Positions 1 to 9,572 of a stretch of 64,000 nt of DNA are shown here, one piece after another; positions within the stretch are counted from its first letter, which is position 1; every line of letters starts with the position of its first letter. The position numbers and the translations under genes were made by a program. Under the pieces are notes generated by a model, which worked only from the letters and a program-made list of their open reading frames with translations, had not been told where the DNA came from and did not search any database. Source of the DNA: Ligula intestinalis (Eukaryota; Platyhelminthes; Cestoda; Diphyllobothriidea; Diphyllobothriidae); the NCBI GenBank assembly GCA_036362985.1, contig JAYGXS010000004.1, positions 38,426,408 to 38,490,407 on the forward strand, read 5' to 3'.

Positions 1-1460
1 CTTCCCCTAGTTGCTCTGTCTTTCCTGAAAAGCTGATATCCTCTAAGTGATGATTCAGAATCAGCGATATCTTTTGAAAGCCAGGTTTTAGTTAAAGCCA
101 TGATGTCTGGTTTCACCTCATGGACCAATTTCTTTAGTTCGTCCAGCTTGTTAAACAAGCTTTGTACATTTGCGGTTAGGATCTTTAGTGATAGTTTACT
201 CCATGAAGCCCACCCCTCATCGTGACAGGTTATGGCCAGAGGAAGGGCTCCTTGACTTGTATTATTTGCCCATCTTTTATTTTCAGGCCCTTTGCCCCGC
301 TTTCGGTCCTTTCTCTCAATTCTATCCTTAGTTGCCTCATTTTCATCCACTCCGTCGGCTCGAATTTCGTAAGGCCGTTTTTCCTTTTAGCAGTTTTGAT
401 GCCAAGCCTTCGTTATCGAATATAACTTTGAGAGGCCTTGGGTTTGTTTGTAGGTCGCGGCCTAGGTCTGCTTTACCCAGACGGAAGGCTTTAATTACGG
501 TATATGTTTCCCCATTCTTTAGGACAACGCTGACGTATTCGTGTATTCGATCATAGTCGTGTGCAACTCGGTCCGTTGTACTGTCAAACGTGGACTCAGG
601 AGCACCTTGCATGATAATGTTATTTTTCCGATTTACGGTCAACTTCTGTAATAACTTACCTGTAGTTCCGTTTGACTCGTCTTGAACAACTATGCAGTTT
701 TGTCGGTCAAGGGAAACCCGTGATATATTTCCAGTCTTACTGCTATCGGAAGACCCCGAGATGTTGTTAGGAATAGTTTTTGACTTTGTGTTTCCGCTAC
801 CATCACGAGAGATAGGCCTCTTTTGGAGTCTGGGATGGCACTGATCAGGTCTGGCTTCGTGCTGCCCCCCTTCTACATTTGTGGTTTCCTTCTGTGATTT
901 ACATACAGCCTTAGCATACCCACTAGGAGTGGTTGATGTGCTGGGTACATTTTGCACTTTCTGTCCGGACAATGAGCCTAAATTAGCGGGGTTTTTAATT
1001 CGGAAAGTTCCTCATCTGCTGAAATTGGGCGCAGAGTATTAGTCCCGCAGACCGTTAGATATGTTTCTGTAGGATATTGATCACAGTGCTCCTCGTCAAG
1101 GACAACTTGACCATTTATGTTACTTGCCTGATCATTTTTGTGCGTAGACGCTTCGGTGAGAGATGCTGCTGCTGCCTACGTTAGGTCCCCTCCCTTAAGT
1201 TCATGCATCGCCAGTGTTTCCTCGTGAGGGAGAAATCGAGAAAAAATTTTCAGCTCTTCCAGCTCCACTCTAAGACTGTTAACCACCTCCTCAAGTTTCG
1301 TAAATTTGTTGTGAAGGGTAAAATATGATATGCAGGCTTCATCTTTATGAGTTGCATCCCTTAAACTTTTACGACTTTTAGTTCGCTTGGCAGGAGGACA
1401 TTTCAATAAGCTTCGTGACCGATCTTTTGTATTTGATGACTGAATTTGATCCTTACGGCT
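1..1460 (-). mobile_element. CR1/Jockey-like LINE, 5' part (ORF1-like region and start of endonuclease), runs off the window
   Basis: Read on the minus strand, 343-972 is an open frame with the block IIMQGAPES followed by VIKAFRLGK and RPLKVIFDNEGLASKLLKG, which resembles the RNA-binding segment that precedes the endonuclease in flatworm CR1/Jockey LINEs. After a frame change near 343 the reading continues toward position 1 with NVQSLFNKLDEL, KPDIMALTKTWLS and GYQLFRKDRA, the start of an APE-type endonuclease. Upstream (1176-1460) a leucine-rich stretch, KLEEVVNSLRVELEELK, looks like a coiled coil. The frame changes and in-frame stops mean a dead copy. The reverse transcriptase would lie to the left of the window. 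The family name is from memory of conserved blocks, not from a search. Confidence 0.7.
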
Positions 1461-1464
1461 ATAC

Positions 1465-1540
1465 GCTTCTATAGCTCCATCGGTTAGCCATTCGACTTCC
1501 ACCCGAGGTATCCGTGGTTCGATTCCCGGCCCCGCTGGCA
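1465..1540 (+). repeat. tRNA-like sequence (degenerate tRNA or SINE head)
   Basis: An A-box-like TAGCTCCATCGGTTAG starts at 1472 and a B-box-like GGTTCGATTCC at 1516. The spacing is that of T8 to G52 in a tRNA. The loop around 1494-1500 would read CTTCCAC (UCC anticodon, glycine-like). The acceptor halves do not pair, so it is not a working tRNA gene. It sits at the 5' edge of the LINE sequence. Confidence 0.35.
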
Positions 1541-1619
1541 GCTTTGTAGAATTATCGAGACCAATAGTTTCTACTTCAATTTTAGATGTCAACGAAACGA
1601 TTAAATTCAAAATTTTAAA

Positions 1620-2580
1620 TTTGCCTTTGTGACTGTGACGTAGTGTGTTGACTGATATTCAAAATAAATAAAATCTTCCGACGGTGTGTAGAGTATTGCA
1701 AATATTTGAAGCAGGCTGAGTAGACAATACGCCTAATTGCTTAGAAGCACTTTCAAATATGTATCAACAATATGCAGGATATTCAGGAACGACTTAGCCG
1801 TTTGTAGATCTTCGAGGTCCTGAATAGCTGCTAATCTTCGAAAAAGCTTGAGATCCTTGCACCTTGGTCTTTTTAGGCTGTTTTCGCTTGTTTGTTTGTA
1901 GGTTGCGAGTTCAGTTCAACGACTTGAGAAACAAATTCCACTTTGATTCCGTCTTCTGAGGAATTTCGACACAATAAATATTCCACGATGACACGATTGT
2001 TGAATAGTATCCAATGCTTAATATCTGGAGTCCGCGAGAGTGTCCAGAAGTGTGAAATCCCGAAACGACTTAATCCCTTGGAGTCCGAAAAAGTCAAACC
2101 GATTTCGAAGGACGCGGCAATATTTTTTTGATTATGATTATGATTGACTCATTCCAAGGTAATATTAACTGAGTGGCCTTCCTAGGAGGGCCAATTTCGG
2201 AATGTTTTAGTGACGTTCTTATTTCTAAAATGCGTTTAAAATATTCTGCTAAGGGAAGAAATTAATGAATAAAAAGTCATTAAGGGTGTTTACTGAGTCT
2301 GCTCACGGTGGTGAAATCCCTCTGAATATTTGTTTGTGGTGAGGATTTTCTTTGCGAACTGGGAATATACTATTCCGTCTCATCCTGGATGTTAATCTCT
2401 TTTCCATTTTTCATGCCCGACACTCCATTGTCTGCTTGACATTAATTATTTCGTTTTTTGGTAGAAATTCAACAAGATATCATGCAGTTTTAATTTGCAG
2501 GTAGATCCTACGATATTAACGTTAACTAATTAACTTTTAATAAGCTAAATATCGACGATAAAATACAAACAGTAGCGCAT
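1620..2580. other. No gene recognised
   Basis: AT-rich sequence with short open frames only. I see no conserved protein, repeat or RNA signature. Confidence 0.5.
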
Positions 2581-2758
2581 TGGGTTTAAGGGTGTAACGG
2601 ACCGAACCTGAACTGAACCCTGTTTCCTTGTTTTAATCATGGTTTTACTGTGACCGGTCCTTTTTTCCCTAGAACAGTGATCTGATTGGACCAGGAGAAC
2701 ACACGTGATGACGTGAAGTTCCGATAAGTGCGACCCTAGATCCCTTCCGACCCTCTCG

Positions 2759-2826
2759 CTTACCGTTTACCGTATCTCCTTTACCGTTCCCGTTTCCGTT
2801 ACCGTTCCCATTACCGATACCCCTCC
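2759..2826 (+). repeat. Degenerate pyrimidine-rich hexamer repeat (TTACCG/TTCCCG type)
   Basis: About eleven imperfect six-base units of the forms TTACCG, TTCCCG and TTTCCG follow each other just before the open frame at 2881. A CRE-like TGACGTGA lies about 50 bases upstream, near 2710. It may be a simple repeat used as promoter sequence; that is inference. Confidence 0.5.
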
Positions 2827-2880
2827 TTGTACCAGTACAACAAAACTTTATATATCCTCGTCTCCCAATTTTATTACGTT

Positions 2881-3105
2881 ATGAGTTCTACCTCTAACCC
2901 GCTCGCATCAACGTTGGATGAGATCGATGGACCTCTCGGTAGTGTATTCGACGAGATGCTATTCGTCGAACCAAGGCTGAGAGTACCGATAACCTCTGGT
3001 CCCCACCGATTGGACGCATTCGACTCGGCCGTTACAAGGGCAATGAACTATCCAGGCAGCCTGCGAGAGTCACTTATGCGATTGGACGAAGCTTCTGGTC
3101 GCTGA
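2881..3105 (+). CDS. Hypothetical short open frame upstream of the SWIM-domain remnant
   Basis: An ATG at 2881 opens a 74-codon frame beginning MSSTSNPLASTLDEIDG, acidic in its first half. It ends at 3105, about 120 bases before the ATG of the SWIM-domain gene and in a different frame. I recognise no domain. It could be an N-terminal exon of the same gene, although I see no clear donor, or a chance frame. Confidence 0.25.
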   Translation: MSSTSNPLASTLDEIDGPLGSVFDEMLFVEPRLRVPITSGPHRLDAFDSAVTRAMNYPGSLRESLMRLDEASGR

Positions 3106-3227
3106 TTGGCTAAATTTTCTGCAAGTGTGTCCTTGAGAATTCAGTTGTCGTTTAAATGCACCCTTGGCGGGTAAATCACTTTTTGCGGTATCGTGCACGT
3201 GTCTCCTCGTTGTTTATTGCGCGAACC

Positions 3228-4509
3228 ATGGCAACTAATGGTTATGTCTCAGAGGCCTTTCACACCATTTTACAAGGCCAAGATTTTGCATCGTACGATG
3301 CACAAGAAGACGCAGTTGGGCGCTCCAGTGAAGTAAGTATTGTATTTATTGCATTAATTTGTATTTAGGAAACTGGATACCGTTTTAAGGCGAGTAGTAC
3401 TCGCAAATTTGTAGCTGGCAGCCCTAATGCGGACAGGTTTGTCATTTATAGTCGCAAATATGTCTGCATACTGGCTTCAACTGCGAAGTATGTTCAAGTT
3501 AATGTTAAGTATGTATTAAATATGAAGAGGACGCTTGAGTTGTGCTACGTTCGTCATTATTATGTATCAGAGGCGAGGAGCCCTAGTGGCGTCCCATTTT
3601 CAAATGATGCGGTTGACAGGTGCAGCTGTCGGTTCAATCATAACTGGCAGCTACCCTGTGTACATATTTTAAACTGTATACAGCAGTGCAATATCAACCC
3701 TTGGTTGTGTATTCAAGGAAACCAGTGGGTTTCCCAAGCAGTAGTCCGTGATAACCAATGGACTGACGGGAATGTTGATCCAGTACAGGTCACGTCGTTT
3801 ACGGCGGACATTGTGGTCAGAAAGGGTCCGATGCCTTTCACAGAGGCCGAGACGTATAAAATGGCAACACGTCATTTGCGGCCTATCGTGGAGAAGTTAA
3901 AAGAGTTGAGGAACAGGGCGGTTCTTGGAGCTGTTGTGGGAGGTGGATGCATTCGCTGAACACATAATTAACGCACCCGGTTGTCAACAAGGGTCGCTTG
4001 TCGCCTATCCTCCACAGGCGAGGGCGTCTGTCTCCTCTCTTCCACAGCCGAGCGTTAAGGACGAAGTTGTTTGTTGTATGGTAAGGGAGGAGCGTGATGT
4101 GTTTGTCGCGCAGATGGGTTCTAGTGAATAATCTTCTGTATGTGTTCTGCGCAGTGACAACCTACTCCCCAACTTCCGCACTCGCGGACATCCATCCATG
4201 AAATCGTCCTGGCTGACTCGCAAACCTCTGAGCAGTCGCCCAATTAACATGACTGTCTCCACGAGCAGTGCCAGCACTAGTACTTATGTGAATTTTGGGC
4301 TGCCCAGTCGGCATTTGGGTGAGAATGTCGTGGACCTTGATGAATTCCCGTTTGTGGATGCATGTGGTGCCTGCGGTGGTAATACTGCCGTTACTAAGGG
4401 AAATCTTGGAAAATGTGTTTTGTGCAAACGTAAATTTCATGAAATTTGCGTTGAAAATCCACTTATCTGTGATAGTTGGTTGTGCATGTTTTGCACCAAC
4501 GTGACTTGA
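3228..4509 (+). pseudogene. MULE-transposase-like gene remnant: SWIM zinc finger plus a C-terminal PHD-like finger, one 36-nt intron
   Basis: Exon 1 starts at the ATG in ACCATGG (3228) and runs to 3332. A 36-nt intron (3333-3368, GTAAGT...TTTAG) joins in phase 0 to an exon that stays open to 3959. This exon holds a SWIM finger, CSCRFNHNWQLPCVHI (CxC then CxH), typical of MULE-type transposases and FAR1-like proteins. The DDE transposase core normally found before SWIM is absent: only about 80 residues separate exon 1 from the finger. Near 3930 the reading shifts into the frame of 3925-4131 (EVDAFAEHIINAPGCQQG). That frame meets one TAA at 4129-4131 and then stays open to 4509, where a cysteine-rich finger follows (CGACGG, CVLCKRKFHEIC, CDSWLCMFC). 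So one frameshift, or an intron I cannot place, and one stop separate the pieces. It is either an internally deleted transposon or a decaying domesticated gene. Confidence 0.55.
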
Positions 4510-5290
4510 AGGTCTGGATGAGGCTGTGATCAGCTAACTGACTGTGATCTCATTTTATGAATTATTTCGATTAAGATTTAATTCTGTGATTAAGGGTATG
4601 ACTGGCACTTCTTTCCTGTGCGAAAGTTATCGGGAGCAGACCTTGTCATGAATTCTCAACAGACGCATAACACGGCAATGCATTACCCCGGACCGGGCGA
4701 CCTACTCTCCACGAATAGTTTGAAGCATCTATCACAGGTAAGAACATTCCTTTAAATTATTTTTTTCTGTAGACCGACTTTCGACATTTGCATATAAAAG
4801 AAGGGTATGGCGAGTAATTAATTAATAATCATGATGAGGTTAGTTTCATGCATTCAAGAATACAACGAGTATGCTGCCTTTTATAGGTAAAGCACGTCTC
4901 CAGTGACTGTTTCTTTCGAAGGAATGGTTTATAAAGGCAACGGCGTCTGTACATAGAGAGTTGCCTTGGCAGAGATGCTACCATCCCACGTAACAAAGAT
5001 GTACGTTCCTGCATCAGCTAGGTTTGTCGTCAATCTTCAGGTGGTCATCGAGCAACCGAGCTTGTGTCAATTGAAGGTCCCCCAGAACATTACGCTGCCG
5101 CCGAAGGGTATAGCGAGTAACCAAAATTCAAGTCCCGAATTTTAAAGACCGCCCCTGATTTTTCCACATTTTGTATACTTTTTCTACCGTTTTATCTCCG
5201 GACCCAACTCAACTACCCATTTTCGATGGTAACTACATAATATGAACTCTTAATACTGTCCCTATTTGTACATAGCTCCCAGATTACTAT
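4510..5290. other. No gene recognised
   Basis: Noncoding sequence between the SWIM remnant and the minisatellites. A possible right end of the MULE element should lie here, but I could not find terminal inverted repeats by eye. Confidence 0.45.
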
Positions 5291-5329
5291 TTACGGTTTT
5301 TTTATAGTCCTACAGTTCACGATAAAACT

Positions 5330-5706
5330 TACAAAGGCTTTCTTGTTATGACATGCTACCACAATTAGGCCAACTTTGCTGTAAGTTACAAAGGCTTTCT
5401 TGCTATGACTTGCAACCACAATTAGGCCAACTGTGATATAAGTAACAAAGGCTTTCTTGTTATGACTTGCGATCACAACTAGGCCAACTTTTATATAAGT
5501 TACAGCGGCTTTTTTGCTATGACTTACGACTACAATTAGGCCAACTTTGATATAAGTTACAGAGGCTCTCTTGCTATGACTTGCGAGCACAATTAGGCCA
5601 ACTGTGATATAAGTTACAAAGGCTTTCTTGTTATGACTTGTGACCGCAATAAGCCAACTGTGATATAAGTTAGAAAGGCTTTCTTGTTATGACTTCCAAC
5701 CACAGC
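5330..5706 (-). repeat. 57-bp minisatellite, about 6.6 copies
   Basis: The motif ACAAAGGCTTTCTTG recurs at 5331, 5388, 5445, 5502, 5559, 5616 and 5672, giving a period of 57 (last unit 56). Since 57 is divisible by three, the minus strand reads as a 19-residue repeat of the form SHSKKAFVTYIKVGLIVVA. There is no credible start, stop or flanking gene, so coding is doubtful. Confidence 0.9.
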
Positions 5707-5939
5707 CGATGAAAATGGGTAACTGTTTGGCCTCCATTTTTTGCGTTTGTTTTAATGTAGAAATATGGCTTAAGAGCTGGATGGGTGCGAGTTGGGTTTT
5801 GCCAGTCCGGATAGTTTCATAATAAATTTGCTTGTGTTTATCGATTAATTCTAACCGTTGTAGAAATATTTAATGGATCTCGTTTTGTTTGTCAGTAGTA
5901 TATTGCATCATTGAGTTTTTTTAAATTCCTTGGTTCTTG

Positions 5940-6560
5940 GAAATGACGGTAACATACGCTTGGGCATAAGTCACATGATTAGCACCGTTCGCTTCTTCGT
6001 CCATGGTGACAGCAATTTTTTCTACTGATTGATGGGTATCACGAGCAAATGTCTTGTCAGCCGTACGTCAGTCAGCGTCATTGATACCAATATTTCTTGC
6101 CGTCGTGCTGATTTACCCATGCCTTTTTGATGGTACATGCTATTACTCCCATATATCAGTTTGCACCCCTCATGCCGCCAGATAAACATGCCGGACTGAT
6201 TACACCATGACTAGTCAACGACCCAGGTCCTTACTGCCATAGGCCATTCTGCAACATCGACACACAACTACACGTATCATTATTGCCACATCTCCCTTTC
6301 CATTATCCATAGGTTCGGTGAACACTGCCACCATGACTTTGGCATGCCTACTGATTGCCGAACGTCACTAACACCTCATTTGGCTTAGTAAACTACATGC
6401 CGTCAGCGACCACTGCCGTGCCCACTTCACCGTGCACACTCAACGACATATGTTGTTCTTGCCATACGTACGTCGGCACCATTGACACCACCAATTGCTA
6501 ATGCGGACCTGACTTTACCAAGTCTACTCATTAATGGACGTCACTTACACCGCATTCTTC
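5940..6560. repeat. Degenerate minisatellite sequence
   Basis: Scattered pieces such as GTCGGCACCATTGACACCACC (near 6472) and GTCAGCGTCATTGATACCA (near 6073) match, in reverse complement, the core of the 89-bp units at 6991-7400. This looks like an older, decayed part of the same satellite field. Confidence 0.45.
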
Positions 6561-6565
6561 TTAGT

Positions 6566-6970
6566 ACACTCATGGAATGTGTATGTGAGTAGACACGGTG
6601 AAGAAAACACGGCACCCCTTATAGTCCCTATTAACCGTACTAAGTTACCTAGGGCTGTCATGGCATGTGTCCGTGATTAGACAAGGTGAAGATAGCACGC
6701 CACCGCTAATAGTCCATACTGGCCGTAGTAAGTTAATTAGGGCTGTCATGGCATGTGATCGTGAGTAGACAAGGTGAAGTAAGCACGCCACCGCTGACAG
6801 TCCATACTGGCCGTAGTAAGGTACATACGGCTGTCGTGGTGTGCGTCGGAGAGTAGACAAGGTGAAGTAAGAACGCCACCGCTAACAGTCCATACTGGCC
6901 GTACTAAGGTACATACGGCTGTCGTGGCATACGTCCGAGAGTGCACATGGTGAAGTAAGCTCAGCACCGA
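6566..6970. repeat. 88-bp tandem repeat, about 4.6 copies
   Basis: The landmark AGGGCTGTCATGGC (or ACGGCTGTCGTGG) occurs at 6651, 6739, 6827 and 6915, exactly 88 apart. Each unit also carries GACAAGGTGAAG and GTCCATACTGGCCGTA. Minus-strand open frames across it are products of the repeat. Confidence 0.9.
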
Positions 6971-6990
6971 TAGCTCTACCTATTAATATT

Positions 6991-7400
6991 TGCTCACTAC
7001 GTGCTAATGTACGTGACTTGTGTAATAAGTGGTGTCGTTGAGCAGGTTCACCCCTCAAACACGACCAGAAGGCCTATTTTGCTCACCACGTGCTCATAGA
7101 GGTTTGTTGTGTAATCGGTGGCGTCCTTGAGCACTTTCCCCCCTCAAACACGACCAGAATGCCTTCCATGCTTACTGCGTCCACATAGAAGTTAGTTGTA
7201 GTATTGGTGGTGTCATTGAGCATGTTCACCTCTAAAACAGGACAACAAGGCCTATTATGTTTAACACGTGCTCATAGAAGTAAGTCTGGCATTGGTGGTG
7301 TCATTCAGTAGTTTCACCTCTCAAAACCCAGCAGAAAGCCTAATTTGCTGACTATGAACTCTTAGAAGTCAGTTGTGGTATTGGTGTTGTCAATTTTAGT
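6991..7400. repeat. 89-bp tandem repeat, about 4.6 copies
   Basis: The landmark TGCTCACCACGTGC and its variants occur at 6991, 7080, 7169, 7258 and 7346. Each unit includes GGTGGTGTCATTGAGC and CAAACACGACCAGAA. The near-equal period and partial reverse-complement similarity to the 88-bp array suggest that the two arrays share an ancestor in opposite orientation. Confidence 0.88.
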
Positions 7401-7419
7401 GAATACCCAGTCCCTGAAC

Positions 7420-8243
7420 TTAGGATTTACATTGGTTCGCGCCGTGTACAAATTCAACTCATAAACATTTACAGAGGGTCCGTTATAAAAGTTCCTAAGA
7501 GGTCCCCATTTTGACTTTTCTTGTCATCTACTGAGCACTTTTTCTGACTTCATTTCTATCCATTAGCTTTCTTATAATTTCTTTTAATTAATATAGTCTA
7601 GTAACCTTGGGTTTGTGATTTTGGTTTTCTGGTTGTATCTCAGGCGTTTTTTTTCCGCTGAGGCAGTAGGTTGTCTATTAGTCTTTCGTTGTTTTCTTTG
7701 TGTATTTAATTTTAAACGAATCAAATATTATAATAGACAGCATGTTCGAACTTGAAAAATTGTAAAGACCCCACTTAAAAATCTGAAGTGCGTGACAAGG
7801 AGCGCCTTGGGGGCGAGCAACCCTGATAGCCGTCGCGCTACTCTGCGTGCACGTGATTACCCGTCCCATTTGCACTTGTCAAACCTTTGTCTGTATTGAA
7901 TTAATCCAACTTGGCCCAGATTTTGAACGTGGGATGCATGCGCCAGCTACAAAATCGAAAAAAACATTCCAAATCAATGTACCCTCTTGCGCGGCAAAAG
8001 CCGTTCAGCCTTTGAGACCCAGGGCGAGCGTCTCGAGTAGACGATGCCGGACGTGCACTAACGCTTGATATGAACGTGGGCGGACGAGTGCACGGGACAG
8101 GAGTGTGTTGGCGCTGTATGCCGACTAGAGGGGGTGGGGAAATGGCATCCCCCTGTCACAGGGGGTGATGCCGACCAGGAACGCTTCTCGCATGCGCAGC
8201 TGCGCCTGGGTCCGCATGTATGTGTGCGCGCAACGCAGGGACA
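7420..8243. other. No gene recognised; GC-rich second half
   Basis: From about 7780 the sequence is clearly richer in G and C than its surroundings and has several CpG-rich stretches. No protein or repeat family is recognised. It lies directly before the degenerate 5' LTR of the gypsy element. Confidence 0.4.
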
Positions 8244-8671
8244 GAATAACGCGACGGCACTAGCATTTTGCTATCAGGGAACTACAAAATCCCATCTTAT
8301 TAAGCGTTTTTTTGCCGTTCTTCGGGTGGAGAAAACAGAGGAGGCAGACGCAGGGAAAATTCTTCCATCCAACCCCCAGCAGTGGTTCCCCGCTTGTATC
8401 ATCCTTTGACCTTTACAGCTTATTCGATATTATTGTAGTCAATGCCACCCCTCAAGTTCTCTGTTGTGTTACATTCATAATATAGTATCCCTTCCCCTAT
8501 TACGTTATTGGTGTGTTTAACTCAGCAAGTAACTGTATAAAAGGATGTCTGCCTAGGATGAGCAAGTTAAAGATATCCCCCCGGATGATCCCTTAGTCAG
8601 GAGCTGGTATGAAGCCACAAGAGTCCTCCTCTACTGAAAATCCCAAGAAAGTAAACGGTCAGTCTGCTATA
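8244..8671 (+). repeat. 5' LTR of the old gypsy element
   Basis: From about 8299 (TTTTTTGCCGTTCTTCGG) to 8671 it aligns by eye with 15136-15501. The first 55 bases are too diverged to align, so the start is set only by the length of the 3' copy. It contains a TATAAAA at about 8536. Confidence 0.6.
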
Positions 8672-8689
8672 GTAGTTGCAGCGTCATTG

Positions 8690-9420
8690 ACAAATGCACT
8701 TGCAGCAAGCCCATCCTTCCACAGCCATCTTGTCTAGCCTTATCTGGCGGACCCGTAAGCATCCTATTTTGATGGGGCTGAACCATTCCTTGTTTGGCTG
8801 CGTCTCACACAATCCTACCCCAAAAGGACCGCACCTTCAGACCAATCACGACTCCTCTTCTTGGGTCTCTCACCCCGTTTTGATTTTCAAGGCCCTCACG
8901 AGGTCTAATTTGATGTTCTGTGTTATCGATTCAGATTTGTTTGAAAACATCCGTTTTTATGCAATGCCCTTAAACAAAACACTAGGGATCTCAGACAGGA
9001 CGAAACTATCTGGCAACTGGTAAGTGACCTTGATAGGCCCACCAGTGTCGCATTACCAACGATCGCTGCTGCTGACAAGGACAACATACTTTTCCATTAT
9101 CTTATCAAAGCAATCCCGGATGCAGAGCTTTCCCGCTCTTTGGTTCTGCAACCACCGGGGATCTTCAAAGTGTAATTGGTCGGGCAGAACGCTTCCTGAG
9201 TTTCCGCCAGACTAAGCAACGTCATTCTAATTTCACGACCCCTAAGCAATAGCTGGAGGCTGTTCCATCTTTTTGCCGTCCTCCACAATAACATACAAAC
9301 CGATTCCGAGGACCAAGTCGTTACCCCTTTAATTAACCTGGTGCTCCCGCTCGTAGGGCAGATTACCAGCCGCCCGCCAGTACCCATACCTGCGCCTGTG
9401 ACCACTCTACAGGTACGTTA
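8690..9420 (+). pseudogene. gag remnant of the old gypsy element
   Basis: Translated fragments across frames include VSDLDRPTSVALPTI, KDNILFHYLIKAIPDAELS and VLHNNIQTDSEDQV, in keeping with a retrotransposon capsid region directly after the 5' LTR. At least five stops interrupt it. Confidence 0.45.
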
Positions 9421-9572
9421 CCAGTAACATCTTGTCTCACTGATCGTAGGTTAACACCTTTTTATGTCAACTTAGTGGTCCACCAGCATGAGGTCCGGGA
9501 TTTTATAGACACAGACATTACGGTCTCCTTAATCAGTAAGCTTATTCTGTCCTATCCTACTTTAGTTTAAAG

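Noticed and set aside
1465..1540. Functional tRNA-Gly gene
   Set aside because: A and B boxes are recognisable and correctly spaced, but the acceptor and T stems do not pair.
5291..5590. 99-codon minus-strand frame as a repeat protein
   Set aside because: It is produced by the 57-bp tandem repeat, whose length is divisible by three. There is no start context, flanking exon or hydrophobic pattern that suggests a gene.
6645..6967. Minus-strand frames at 6645-6860 and 6746-6967
   Set aside because: They are shadows of the 88-bp tandem array in different frames.
7780..8243. CpG-island promoter of a host gene
   Set aside because: GC-rich, but no exon or acceptor follows; the next sequence is a degraded LTR.
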